A model generated the notes under the pieces. That model saw nothing but the letters and a program-made list of their open reading frames with translations, was not told the origin of the DNA and did no database searches. A stretch of DNA of 64,000 nt from Salminus brasiliensis. Its lineage: Eukaryota > Chordata > Actinopteri > Characiformes > Bryconidae. The stretch lies in contig NC_132891.1 of NCBI RefSeq assembly GCF_030463535.1, positions 7,403,622-7,467,621 on the forward strand. The letters are read 5' to 3'. The first letter of the stretch is position 1; each line of letters opens with the position of its first letter. Positions 23,110-45,491 of this stretch are shown here, in pieces. The position numbers and the translations under genes are program-made.

Positions 23110-23750
23110 AATATGGCCTGTGCAAAAGTTTGGACGCTCTATACTATAGCCTATACAAAGGCTCAGATTGTTGATAAGGTCTTAGGCCCGCGGCAGGTCA
23201 CAAATTGTGATTAGAAATTGCTCAAATCAAAGCTTTAGAAGTTCTCTTCAAGCCTTCAACTAACATTTCTCAAACATGGGCTCCTCTAAGCAACTGTTCA
23301 AAGATAGGAAAGTGAAAGTATGGCCACAAGGCAGTGGGAAGCCACACGAAGATAGTCAGGCATTTTCAGCTTGCTGTTTATAAAGTGCAGAATGTTAATA
23401 GAATGTGGCAGTTCAGGGGAACCTCTCAGAGACAACGCTCAGAGAGGACTGCTCATTTGCTGGTAAGTCAAAAGGATCCATTTGACTGCCAAGAATATGC
23501 AGGAACAATTATCAAGAGTCAAGAAGGTGGTGCGCAACTGTGCGGCATTGCTTGCACAACATATCCTTGACGGAAGTATAAAAAAACTCCTTACCTGTGA
23601 CCTCTTCAAAAAGGTTGCTGTGGACTGATGGCCACAACAGACACTATATTTTATGAAAAGAAGCCTTGCCAGCTGTGAAGCTATTATGCTTTGGGGTTGA
23701 GCTGCTGCCAGTGGCCTAGGCAATATTGCAGATTCAAATGATGTAATAAA
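23110..23750 (+). pseudogene. Degraded Tc1/mariner-like transposase element
   Basis: The left end has a GCAAAAGTTTGGACG terminus. Near 23690 the plus strand reads AIMLWG-stop-AAASGLGNI, close to the IMLWGCFAASG block conserved around the catalytic region of Tc1-like transposases, but with a stop and frame changes. A 78-codon open piece at 23334-23570 is a fragment of the same remnant. It is inactive. Assignment is by motif memory. Confidence 0.45.
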
Positions 23751-24015
23751 TAATTTAATAATAAATACTGGCTGGGCAGTAATTATACTTTAATTATACA
23801 GCATTTTAATTATACTTATATTTTGTATTAGAAAATATATTTTTTATATTTGAATGAGAGCAAAAAGTATTCATATGAAAAGTGATTACTACTACTGTCT
23901 TTAATAAGTTCAACCCTAAACCCGTAACCTCAGTCATTAAATTTAATTGCAGGTCAGCCCTGGTTTTCATCTGGACGGTTATGTCCTGAAAATGTACAAT
24001 ACATGTACAAAACAT

Positions 24016-24017
<2 letters not shown>

Positions 24018-24055
<38 letters not shown>
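24018..24055 (+). repeat. (CA)n microsatellite
   Basis: Uninterrupted CA run of about 38 bp. The flank to 24.3 kb is unique, and from there to the rps26 promoter the sequence is AT-rich with nothing recognised. Confidence 0.95.
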
Positions 24056-24058
<3 letters not shown>

Positions 24059-24794
24059 ACTTGCCCTCAGCCACTCTCCCTTCCTCCCTACTCAGTACAC
24101 CCAGCCCCAACACTGTGCTCTTTTCGCAGCTCTGTCAGCCAACAGTCCATCATTTCTTACTTTACCTGCGTGTTGATGAAGCGCTTTCCTCGGGTCGGCA
24201 GCTGGGCACCTGCTGACCTCTGGTGGCCGCACTTTGTCAGTGCCATTCTGCTCAGTGCAGTTCGCGACAACGGAAACACTGCGATCAACACAAACACATA
24301 ATATTAATAATTGTGATTAATTAATTGTTAAACTCGTTTTAAGAATTTTAAGAAAATCGTTACACCTGCTAACAAATTACTTTGGATTTAACCTTTAATG
24401 ATAATAAGTCATGTAAATGACAGGAAGCTGAGGAGACAATAAGAGTCTACACACGTAATCTACGCACACATGGTGCACATGATGCAACGCGATGAATAAA
24501 CCGAGACTACAAGCACATTTCCACCACAATACCAGCAGTACATCAATTCTAAATAACAAAATTAATTAAACAGAAAAACATTATTGATGTAAGCTCTTTT
24601 TAAGAATGAATGAAGAAATTAAACGATTGCTTATTAAAAACTACCCATGTTAAATTATTTATTCTTATTCTTAATAATGCAGTGTACTTTCAACTGGTGT
24701 AAAAGTAAATTTCTGAAACACTCCACATAAAAACTAAGGTTAACATTTTTTATTTAAGTGTTATTTTATTCCAGGTTCTAGGACTTTTATTTTT

Positions 24795-24870
24795 TCCACC
24801 GGAAGCTTGGGGAGGCTTTATAAGCTACGTCACAACGTTTCCGGTTCTCTTGCTTGCCACTCGTGTGAAG
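24795..24870 (+). promoter_or_regulatory. rps26: rps26 promoter and 5'TOP leader
   Basis: An ETS-type CCGGAAG lies at 24799-24805, a TATA-like TTTATAA at about 24817-24823, a CRE-like TACGTCA at about 24826-24832 and a second ETS-type TTTCCGG at about 24838-24844. The pyrimidine run TTCTCTTGCTT from about 24845 fits a 5'-terminal oligopyrimidine start, giving a leader of about 25 bases. This is the usual promoter form of ribosomal protein genes, whose mRNAs are regulated translationally by mTOR/LARP1. Confidence 0.65.
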
Positions 24871-26535
<1,665 letters not shown>

Positions 26536-26560
26536 TTTGGGGAAAAGTTCTTGTGTTAAA

Positions 26561-26566
26561 AATAAA
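26561..26566 (+). terminator. rps26: rps26 polyadenylation signal
   Basis: Canonical AATAAA, 26 bases after the stop codon, followed by T-rich sequence at about 26599-26611. This gives a very short 3'UTR, as usual for ribosomal protein genes. Confidence 0.85.
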
Positions 26567-26619
26567 CAAACTGTTTACTACTTATCTTTGTATGCGTTTT
26601 TTTTTTTTGGTCAATGAGC

Positions 26620-27440
26620 CTGTATGTCTGATCCCACTGGCAGTGAGAATGTGATGTTGGTAAGATGAGCTGGAAAGAAAAGTGACCTGACCTGAATGGT
26701 CATTCATGAATTTTTCACCTCAGTTGACAGAACTGCCTGGGTGCTGGATATTTCAACATAATGCTTGAACAGTGAATGGGCAGCTAAGAATTACTTGTGC
26801 TGGGCAATCTTTAACAAAACTCCAGAACAGGGCCACATAGCATACAAAATGACCACCACACTACACCAGGTAGCTGCTTGTGTGAATATTCTGTATGGCA
26901 AGAGTGCCTTGTGTACCAAGGATATTTGGGCAAATCAATGTCTTGGGACAAACAACCTCAGTTTAAGATCTAGTTAGACTTTTTCAAATGACCTATAACT
27001 GCTTCCAAAAGAGGACAGATAAGGATATTTGGGTTGAAGAGTGAATATTACCTAGTACTGAATAGGCCACCCACCAGAAATATCTAGCTTGCATGGAGGC
27101 CCATTTCAACCACAGGACCTGTTTGAATAAAACGGTCATTAATACATATCAGTGAAGTTTTGGCTTTGGTCTCAGGGGGTTTCATAAACCTTAAATTAAT
27201 TATTCCTGTTACCTTTGTAACCTATGACAAATGTATATAAATGTACCAAAATCCTGCTTGATTTAGTCAAATTAAAAAACAGGTATGCAAGATATAGCTT
27301 GAATAATTAAGGAATCTTGTGTTTGCAATAAATGTAAACTACACACTAATTTCTCACATTTTTCAGAAACAAACCTGACTGACGACACTAGGCAGAGTTG
27401 GAAACACTAGTTGAGATTTTTAGGTGGACAGGAGATACAA
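26620..27440. other. Intergenic sequence between convergent rps26 and ikzf4
   Basis: AT-rich and non-coding as far as I can tell. No recognised repeat or RNA gene. Confidence 0.5.
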
Positions 27441-30400
27441 CAAATATTACTTTATTGGACATGAAAAATTACTTCAACTGAATGTTGGGTTACACTCCTT
27501 AAAAACAAACTCAAATAAACAACACCTCTTGAAACCAACACACCTTTTAAAGAACATGAGGCAGTTTTTTATATTTTAACAAATTTGAGGTAAAGAGTTT
27601 TTTCTTTGTCATATACATCTTTTTTCTCACAAAGCCTTTAAAAACATTGAACCCAGGAGAAAGCCTGTAAGTATGAAAGGGAACTCGATCCCTGCCTCAC
27701 CAAAACGCTCGGTCTCTCTTGCTGCTTGTTATGGTCACTTCACAGTTCATTTAAAAATATTCATTTAAGTTCATCACACGTGGGATTCAGGGTAACAAAC
27801 TTTGGGGGAGAAAACAGTGAGGTCAGGGCTGGAGGAAACAGGGAAAATCTGCAGCTGAATATTTTACAAGCTCAACAGTTCCAGATTTCCAGCAAACAAA
27901 GAAGCACACATGCTACCTTCTCACTCATACATACCATATAATTATTTACAGAATTTCATTTCAACCATTAATAAGTGCATCATTAAGTATTATATATTTG
28001 ATTTCTTTTCTTAAATAACTTCAAGTAAAATTATGTCTACGGTAGAAGAAGAAGAAGAATGAATTCTCCTCAGCTATGAAGGGTGCAAAGCTATTGAAAG
28101 AAATACTGGTTTTGGTCTCGTTTGTCATCTACTTCTGAATTCATTCACACTGCAGGCCTTCACCGGCGTTTGAATCCAAACACACGTCTTAAAGAGGTTT
28201 CTGGATGCATTTCAGCTAGCGATAAGTATAACACTAGATCAGTGGTTCACATGTAAGCAGGTTTGGGAAATAGCTGACCACCTTCACAAAGGCTGAGTGA
28301 CAAACATGCTACAATATCTAAAGTATCCTTAAGCACTGTCCACTTTTTCAAAAGGTGGTAACAAACAAACCTCGAAAAAAATCGGATGATATTTTTCAAA
28401 AATTCGCTCATTGGTGCTTCAGTATCTCAGCGTATTCGTCTCAAATTGTGCAAGAGAGAACTAAAACAGGCCACGATATCTTGGCAGGACGGTACAAAAT
28501 TCTGCGACAACAGTTCCACTCTTTTCCCTCAGCTCAAGCAGCAATCCATAGTTGTTGGGGTTAAGTGTACCTTGATACATGAACTCATATGTGACATGAT
28601 CACACAGGACAAGCGTACAGGATACAAGTTAAGTCCAATATCAAGGGCTGAAGCCACACAAACAACCAAGCACCAATTTTACAACACAAGGAGAATTTTT
28701 CTGTTCTGAAACCTTTGTGACAACGACCCCTTTCATTAGGAAAATAGTATTTATAGAACTTTAAAAACAACACACTGTTTATCTGGTCTTTATAACCTAC
28801 ATATTCTCGTATCAAATTGTTACTTATTTTCCCTAAATAGCATTTTTATCAGAAATCAGTGCAATAGAGCAATTTCAGAAAACAAAAGAATATGTTCCAA
28901 AGCTCAGTCAACAGTGAGTACTGTAGGATCCCCTAAAGCCTTTTAGTAACGACCCACCCCTGAGCCCACCCGGCAGCCCCAGCAAAACACTCACATTTAA
29001 GCAGAGAGTTAGAAAAGTGCAAACCTCCTCCGAGGTAACAACCCCCCTCCCCGTCGTCGGTCAGAGTCACAGAATGCGATATGGGTCTTTGTTTGATCTG
29101 CACCAGCACATTAAGGCTCCTTTCACTGCTCAGTGCTTCACTACACCAGTTTGCAACTGCCAAATATACAACGTTCAGCCCAGTTTTGATAAACTCTAGA
29201 AGGAACTCTGGAACAGAGTCAGCGTACCTTATATTAACTGAAGCCAGGTGATCGTTTTATCTTCGACAAATTCATTGCACAGGCTGGATATAAAAGGGGG
29301 GGGGGGACTTCATACTGCAAACACCGATACACAAAAACCCCTCTGTAGTCCTGAAGAATTAAGTTTTTTTCTTTTTCAATAAATGTCATCATCGCCACTG
29401 AGGTGAGGTCTACCTAGTTTAAAACAACAATCAAGATCTGAGGCACAAGGAAACCACCAAGTCTAAGAGTCTGACCCGGATAAAGGTTATCCACTGCTGT
29501 ACACTCGAAAACTAAGGCAAAATATTTCAAGTTAATTTCCACTTAAATAAGACATGTAGTATACACTGTTTTTTTAGAAGAAAAAACTATACAATTACCC
29601 AAGACATGACCAAATTCTTAATCCCCTCCACTTCCTCAGTTATGCACACTGCCATGCTCAGACTGGCAGCTGGCAACGGGTTGTATTGTGCCTCCGGTAA
29701 CCACCAGCATTAAACGCCATGCAATTCAATAACTAGCTAATACAGGGTTGATATAAAGCAACTAATTAAGGCAATACGTGTGTGTGTGTGCTCCGTTTGT
29801 ATGGCTAACATACAGATCTCCTCTTTCTCCTAGCCCTAAAGAGGCCTGCAGCCCATGCTGCTACTCCACATTTTTCCTTTTAGTCCCCTGCGTCCTCCCT
29901 GAGTCCTCTAAACTCCACAGCCCTTCAGAGCTACTGTAAAACCTAGGAGTCTAAACGCAAGAGAGTGAAGTCTCCATGCTTTTAGAATATACTACAACTG
30001 TGGATCTCGCTCAGCAGCAAGCTTTTATGCTTCTCTGTTTTTCAGTCACTCTCCCTCTCTCACACACATTCCCCCACACACGCTCACTCACAACCTCTAA
30101 CACAGACTGTGTGGAAATGCTGCTGGCAAGACTTCAACGGTCCTGCCTCCTGCTGCAGCATGCTCAAGCACCAAGTTTCTCTAACTAACCAAGAAAAGGT
30201 AAACCCCACTGAAGAAAGGCACTTCTAAAGCAAAACAGCTGTGTCTTGCCAAAAGAACTGATTTGGGAGTGCAATCGGATGGTGGGATTTGTTCCCTCTG
30301 CTCTAATCTAATCCCTCTCCATTGGATCTCACTCAGCACCAGACCAAACTGCCCCCCAGCATCTTCAGGTTTGTGCCTATGCCAGTTAGCCTTCAACAGG

Positions 30401-30649
30401 ACAAAGCCTGGTGTTCACTTAACAGTAAAAGCAAGTGCTCATTTGTTCTGCCCCCCCAAATCTGGTGCAGACCAAACTGGACTCCGTGTCATCTCAAAGC
30501 AGCATACGTCTCTGCCAGTACCCTCCTCCCTCTTCCAAAAAAACAAACAAACCAACAAACAAACAAACATACATACAAACAAACAAACAAACAAAAAAAC
30601 CCGTCCCACCCGCAGACCAGCCCTTCCACCCCTTTTGCTTTCAGCCGGC
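27435..30649 (-). other. ikzf4: Probable long 3'UTR of ikzf4
   Basis: Downstream of the ikzf4 stop codon on the minus strand there is no other gene for 3.2 kb. The reverse complement of TTTATT at 27451-27456 provides an AATAAA for a minus-strand transcript and is the best far-end polyA signal I found. A long Eos 3'UTR is plausible. A homopolymeric G run at about 29297-29306 and a GTTT-repeat tract at 30539-30600 lie within. Extent is inferred. Confidence 0.4.
30539..30600 (-). repeat. (GTTT)n tract in ikzf4 3'UTR
   Basis: Plus strand is (AAAC)n, broken by CATACATAC; the transcript strand therefore carries TGTTTGTTTGT several times. It begins about 50 bases after the stop codon. The 11-mer UGUUUGUUUGU is the published GU-rich element consensus bound by CELF1. 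Confidence 0.85.
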
Positions 30650-35146
<4,497 letters not shown>

Positions 35147-35902
35147 TCTCACACCAGATGCCTAAAAACCAACAGCAGAAAAAACGAAACATCATGAGAA
35201 AACACTTGATGAAATGCCGCAAGGCACATAGATTGACTTATAATCTGTTTGTCTAACAGCTTGCATCTCCTCGCTTAGACTCACATCTTTAATTTAGAAA
35301 TGAATTAGTTATCAACTCGTATGGCATTAAGAATACTACCGCAAGTTAATATCTTGTAGTTTTGGTACCAGCCCCAGCTCTCTGCCTTCTACAATACTTT
35401 GGTTAAGACTAAACAGAAAGCAGTGCATAAGTCAAGAAGATGCCCTCCCCTTTACATCTGACCTATCAGAGTGCAGAGGGGAAAAGATCAAGGAACAACG
35501 ACGACACCACCACCAACTAAGACAGCGATCACAGACGGATAATTGCAGATGTGGTGTTGTATAAAAACAACGAATGCCATATGTATTACAACATGGTCTT
35601 AACAGGGATTCACAGTCTTATTTAAAGGTTGGGGCAACCCTGGTCAAATTACAGGAGTCCACCTCCTCTACACAGAACACATTAAAGCATCATCATTCTG
35701 TTTATTTGCTGAATTTAACATATTGCAAACAAATTAACTTAAATACTGTGTGTAAAGAAGTATGTTGTGGTATGTTATGATTTATTGTTGTCCAGTATGT
35801 TAAATATTCTTCTTTAGCCATAACTGCTGCTTGTTGTACACAGACTTAATACACTACAACAGCAACCTTCAGTGGGATACTGATTAAAATGTCCAAGCAC
35901 TG

Positions 35903-35905
35903 ATG

Positions 35906-35941
<36 letters not shown>
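35903..35941 (+). repeat. (AAT)n microsatellite
   Basis: ATAATAATA run of about 36-38 bp, followed by GATGATGAT, upstream of the first ikzf4 coding exon. Confidence 0.9.
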
Positions 35942-35942
<1 letters not shown>

Positions 35943-36002
35943 TGATGATTATGATACTGACAATAACAACAACTATTAGCACTGACCCATATTACTTGAA
36001 CG

Positions 36003-36230
36003 TCATTGTTGTCACACAAAAAACTAGTATCTCCATTTCTGCTGTTTTTGACTTTCTGACAGAACTGTGTTCACATTTTCTGATGAATGGACCAATAGAA
36101 ATGCTCTTAACGAGCAAACCTTTTTACATTGATTTCCAGTGAAAGTGCCTAAGTTTTGTACCCCCCCCCCTTCTTCTATAAAGTTGACATTTTGGAGATG
36201 CACGCTTTTTGCATGATAGCAACGATATAC
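36003..36230 (+). mobile_element. MITE family A, compact copy
   Basis: The left end TTGTTGTCACACAAAAAACT then GTATCTCCATTTCTGC is an approximate reverse complement of the right end GACATTTTGGAGATGCACGC then TTTTTGCATGATAGCAACGA. The core has TGATGAATGGACCAATAGAA. At about 228 bp this is one of the best-bounded copies. A C10 run sits inside. Confidence 0.65.
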
Positions 36231-36479
36231 TCCTAACTTCAAAACAAAGGGAACAGGCATCCCCCCAGCTGTGCCGTTACAGACTAGCTACAGATTTCCA
36301 TATTTATCCCAAACCACAGAGACTAAACTCCTCGACTGCCTCTGTTTATCCTAAAACAGAAAAGTTAACTCCGACGCTCAGGCAGACCCGCTAAAACACT
36401 AACTAGCTACTTCCAGCAACAGGCAGCCTGTTCTTTTACACGAGCCAGGCCAGTAACTTCAGCCAAATATCTATCTAGC

Positions 36480-37160
36480 TATGCCTGTTGGATGTGGCTA
36501 TGGGTGGTGAAAGCCCTCTCCGGGCAGAGGAACAGGGCAGACCGCGCTGTCAGTGGTGTCAGTCTCCGTGTCTCCGCTGCGCTGAGCGTCTCAACCTGTG
36601 CGGCTGAGGCGAGAGCCAGCTAGCGGCAGCGGCTAACGAGCTAACGAAAGGCGACAGCTGGGGAATAAGGCGTAAACACGGCCGAACTGACGAGTAAACA
36701 ACGCGAATCGCCGTTGTGAGACACACTAACAGCTCGGCCGGTCCATTCGGGCCGTCCCGCTCGGTATTTTGGCCGTGGCGAACTAAAGCGCGATAATGTT
36801 GCCCGAGAGCCCGTCGGCGTTGCTATGGCACCCGATACTCGGCAGATGCCGCGCGGCTAGCTGGCTAGCGTTAGCCGCCTCTGTAAAACTCGGCCGGACC
36901 GCGCGCGGCTGACCACCCGCACGACGCCGTGTCACCTCCCCCGCGCGACGGGCACCGTGCACGGTCGGCCTGGTTGTTCTCCCCACCTGGCGAGCGACCC
37001 TCTCTGCCGTGTTGTTTATGTGGCTCGAGCGCGGTTTGTTTTCTCGCGCATCTCCGGGATCCTTTACCTGAAAATCCCGAACAAGTTCCGGGATCCAGCA
37101 GGCCCGAGTAAGCCACTCGCGGAACGCTCGATCAGCTTGGAAAACCGAGAGCATCGATGG
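36480..37160 (-). promoter_or_regulatory. ikzf4: CpG-rich region, probable ikzf4 promoter and first exon area
   Basis: Strongly CpG-dense compared with the rest of the window (for example GCCGTCCCGCTCGG, CGCGCGGCTGACC). Minus-strand TTTCAG then GTAAAG at 37068/37067 is a good donor for a non-coding first exon. A TTTTTAG acceptor at 35162-35167 leads into the first coding exon 15 bases before its ATG. Transcription start would be near 37.1-37.2 kb. The 167-codon minus frame here matches no family. Confidence 0.45.
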
Positions 37161-37179
37161 ATGGAATGGGACGGGAAGG

Positions 37180-38225
37180 ATGGGATCAGGGTGTCCAAAA
37201 GTTTGTAGACACCTGCTGCTCATCCAACGTTTAAGGGGGTCTGTTAGGAGCTGGGATGCAGTGATTAGTAGCCCAATGCAAGCCATCTAATGTCTAACAA
37301 ATTCACACGACTAAGCATGCAAGTATTTGCTGTAACCCAGCAGACCAACAGGGAAAGGCTGTAGCAAATATTAATTTAATATTTAATATTTAATATCACA
37401 GATACACAGACACCCCAGGACCCCACAGGACCACCACAGAGCAGGGTGGGTCATTCTCAGCACTGCATTGACCCTGGCATGATGGTGGTGTTAGTATGTC
37501 AGACACAGCAGTGCTGCTGGAGGTTTTACACACCTCAGCCTCACTACTGGACTGAGAATAGTCCACCAACCAAAAATATCCAGCCTACAGCGTCCTGTGG
37601 GCATTAGCGTCCTGTGACCACTGATGAAGGACTAGAGGATGACCAACACAAACTGTGCAGCAGCTGATGAGCTCCTGTCTCTTTACATCTACAAGTTGGA
37701 CCAGCTAGGTACGCGTGACTAATCACATCACATCTACCACATCTACTGTATGCTACAACATCCCTTGAATTTCTGCATGGTCACCATCCAGCTTTACAGA
37801 GCTTAAGGGGCACCTACCTCCATTATTAACTACCTCTAAATGTAAATGTGTGTTCTATGCTAATTCTCACATTCCTTTGAGCATGAGAACATGTCTGTGA
37901 GGATTTGATTGCATTTACCCAAAAAAGCATTAGTGAGGTCAGGTACTGATGTTAGATGATTAGTTCTGGATTACAAACGCCGACCAACTCATCCCAAAGG
38001 TTATGGATGGTGTACCTTCACTCCAGAGTTCCACTGCTCCACAGCCCAATTCCAGGGCCTTTATATCCCTCTAGCTCATGCAAGCAAGGGGACCTCAGGC
38101 TCATGTACACCTGCTCCAGAGAGTGTCCCATTTGGTTGGTGATGCTTTTCACAATTGAATGCCTGTGTGAATGCTGGGTGCACATTATAGCAGCTGCAAT
38201 CTGTAGTTGTAATTGTGAGTTTATG
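37180..38225 (+). mobile_element. MITE family B copy split by other repeat
   Basis: The left terminus, GGTGTCCAAAAGTTTGTAGA, is at about 37191. The body resumes at about 37880 (CTGTGAGGATTTGATTGCAT, CAACTCATCCCAAAGGTTAT, CCACTGCTCCACAGCCCAAT) and ends near 38220. The intervening 600 bp belongs mostly to another repeat. It abuts the inferred 5' end of ikzf4. Confidence 0.5.
37405..37720. mobile_element. Interspersed repeat family C fragment nested in family B
   Basis: Contains CCCCACAGGACCACCACAGA, CAGCAGTGCTGCTGGAGGTT, CTGGACTGAGAATAGTCCAC and ACCACTGATGAAGGACTAGA. I recognise this order from a very common non-autonomous repeat of otophysan genomes (from memory). No coding content. Confidence 0.5.
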
Positions 38226-38923
38226 TAGTAAATATTGGATCGTTTTTAAGTTTAAAAGTTATAATGTGCTCAGGAGCAGACTTTTGAATCTTGAAGCAAG
38301 TGCTGTTTGTAGCCACTGGGAGGCAGCAGACCTACAGGCATGCAGCTGAAGAAACGACAGGACAATCTCTGATAGGTAAGGAGTGTTCTGGTCTAAAAGT
38401 AACAAATAAATATGATAGTATTAAATATTTATAATAAATACTTATAAATAAGTATTTAATTTTTGCTGTTTTGCTGGACAGTCTGAACCACAGCATTGCA
38501 ACTCCCAGCCTTGTCGTTTTTTAAGAATTCATTTATTTAATGCATCCATGTTCTTTCACTAAAACCGCCCATGCATTATGCAAATACATCATACAACCTG
38601 CAATTCACTGCTGTAGAGGCTAATAAACACAAAGTGCTCAATTATCCACCCCAAAGTGCTAGTGTTTGCCCCACCTTCTTTCAAAGGTCCTCCCACCTTC
38701 AAGATACATCATCAGAAGGATGTTTTTCCTAGTCTTTAAACCTACAAAACTCCGTCTAGATACTACTACAGCATCAGTGGCATGTTTACAACTGTTATAG
38801 CCATGGTTCGGTTTCTCATTTTGCCTGGAGTTCCCCTTTAAAGAATTATTACTAAGAGCATGTTCACGTGAGCACCAGTATAACAGTGTGTTCTACATGC
38901 TAATGCTTCACTAAAGAAGACAG

Positions 38924-43390
<4,467 letters not shown>

Positions 43391-44439
43391 CTATATTCTG
43401 CTCGATTTGACAGATGAAAAACTTGTACAATTGGGATGGATTTGCACTTTAAATAATTGTATATATTATCATATTTGTGAGGAACCTTTTAATAAAATTT
43501 AGTCATTACCATTTTTTGTATTAATTTAATTATGTTACATGCTGATTTATGACAACTCAAAAAGACTTTAATTAGTGTTCTAATTTAAACCAAAATGATG
43601 CGAATAGTTGTCCCGTGTAGTTCTACAGGTAGGTTTTTGAGCTGCTGCTTTTGTTCTTTTGCTCAAGTTTTGTTTTTTCACTGAACAACACTTCACAATT
43701 CTACTTGACTATGGCTTTAGACTATTTAACAAAGTTTTTAAAAGGTTGTTCAAGGGTGTGTGGTTCTATATAGAATCTAGAAATCTATTTCAAAGACCTG
43801 CATTAATGCTTTAATAAATAAATACAAAATATTGCACCATACAGCACCAAAAAGCTATTGTATTCCACTACTGTTATGAGTGAAAGGGCCCCTTTTTAGT
43901 GCTATATACTAGCACCCTGTTTGTTTAGTACTCTATGGCTGAGCAATTAGAGCACCTCATTCCCAACTGAATAGTCACATTTTATCTGCTTAGCCTGGGA
44001 GGAAAAACATCTAAAACAGATCAAATGGTTCTACATGAAGTATAGGATTAGCCTTAGATTTACTTAGATGCACTTCTCTTATTGCAGGTGTCAAAATAAA
44101 TGTAATATTTTAACACTGAGATAATATATAAAATAACTAAACTTACAAAAGCTTTTTAATAAACATTTCTGTCTCATGGTTATTGAATGTAGTCATATAC
44201 TGTCAATAAACAATCAATTTTACCTACTTTATATATAAAAATATCTCAACTTAAATGCAAATCAGGTCAAAAGTAGCACAAGAAAATACTACAAAAAATG
44301 TGCTATAGCACTAGGCTTCAGGCCTATATTAAAAGGCCTATATAACCTCGATATCAGTGTCACTACCATAAAACTAGTTTTTTTTAAGTGAGATTATTTC
44401 CAGTTGAGTCCAGACAATAAATTACGATAATCAAGATAT

Positions 44440-44690
44440 GTCTTACCTATGACCGGAGCGGTGACTGACAGCAAGTACCACAATCAGTAGTACTTTAAAA
44501 CGTCCTCATTCTGAACCAGTGGCTGGAATTTTAAAATGCAGAGTAGCACACATCACTCTTTGAAGCCTGTGTGAGTCGTTTTTCTGACGAAAAAAGCATG
44601 AAATACAGTGAAAAGTGTGCCAGATTTTCACCAGTAATCCTGTTAACTCTCATGCAGTAGAACGCTTCCGTATTACCGCCACAGTGGACT
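44440..44690 (-). promoter_or_regulatory. dnajc22: Candidate dnajc22 non-coding first exon and promoter
   Basis: On the minus strand, ATAG then GTAAGA at 44447/44446 is a strong donor. A matching acceptor, TGTCTGCAG, lies next to about 43039, leaving about 75 bases of 5'UTR before the ATG at 42963. Transcription would start between 44.5 and 44.7 kb. This is inference from splice signals; no TATA box was recognised. 43.4-44.4 kb would be intron and shows nothing else. Confidence 0.35.
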
Positions 44691-45040
44691 CTGGACCTTG
44701 AACTTTGGAAGATGACAGTGATATTGATTTTGCTGGAGTCATTATAATGTTAACTTACCTGACCGTTCCTGATCTACTACTTATAGTAGAATATCTGACC
44801 TTTAAAATAGGCTGTATAACATGTCAACATTAATGATGGGATTTTACTCCCCAAAAAAATGGCATGAACTAATATATGACCTATCACCAGACCACAAGCA
44901 ATTTATTTGAACTGTATTCATTTCTTTCTGAGGTGTACCATTCCTGGGTTTTGTGCTGTCTCTGGCCTTGATCTGGGACCCCTGATAGTCAGAGTCCTCT
45001 GGGCCGGACAGTAACCCATTCGTGCAGCTATGTGTTTTTC

Positions 45041-45184
45041 ATGGCCTCAGAGGATCCCAGCAATGTACTGTGGAGAGAGTTCTTCCAGTTCTCTTCTTAC
45101 TGGAAGAGAAACATGGCAGCTCAGTATGGCAACTTGATGTTCACAGAGACAGGACATCATGGCCTGCTTTCAGAGGCAGTTTAA
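45041..45184 (+). CDS. Unrecognised 47-residue open frame
   Basis: ATG at 45041, TAA at 45182-45184, open upstream to 44972. The residues look protein-like (MASEDPSNVLWREFF start, aromatic-rich, few low-complexity stretches) but I match them to no family. It could be a lone exon, a decayed gene fragment or chance. No flanking splice signals convinced me. Confidence 0.15.
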   Translation: MASEDPSNVLWREFFQFSSYWKRNMAAQYGNLMFTETGHHGLLSEAV

Positions 45185-45451
45185 AGTGATTCAATGGCAG
45201 AAGAGATACTCTGAATGAGAATCACTACTCCTAATGTTGTATTTGCATACCGCAGGTCAAAAATCTAAAGTCACTTGCAAGGCCTGACAAACAAAAAAGA
45301 CAAAAATCTTGTTTGCTTTTCAGTACAGGAGAGATAACGTTATTTCAGACTGTGATTATTGTGATAAAATTGCCTGTTTATTTATATGAAGCAAAGTATA
45401 CATTTTAGACTAGAACATTGACTGGATGTAGGTATTAGGTAGTAGGATGTA

Positions 45452-45455
<4 letters not shown>

Positions 45456-45488
<33 letters not shown>
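45456..45488 (+). repeat. (TAA)n microsatellite
   Basis: About 33 bp of AATAATAAT repeats. The remaining intergenic DNA from 45.5 to 46.45 kb shows nothing recognisable. Confidence 0.9.

Positions 45489-45491
<3 letters not shown>

Noticed and set aside
23334-23570. 78-codon frame as a possible independent gene
   Set aside because: Part of a degraded Tc1-like element, with stops and frame shifts on both sides.
36783-37286. Minus-strand 167-codon frame in the CpG-rich region
   Set aside because: CpG-rich DNA has few stop codons; the translation has no recognisable domain, and the frame runs into a MITE terminus.
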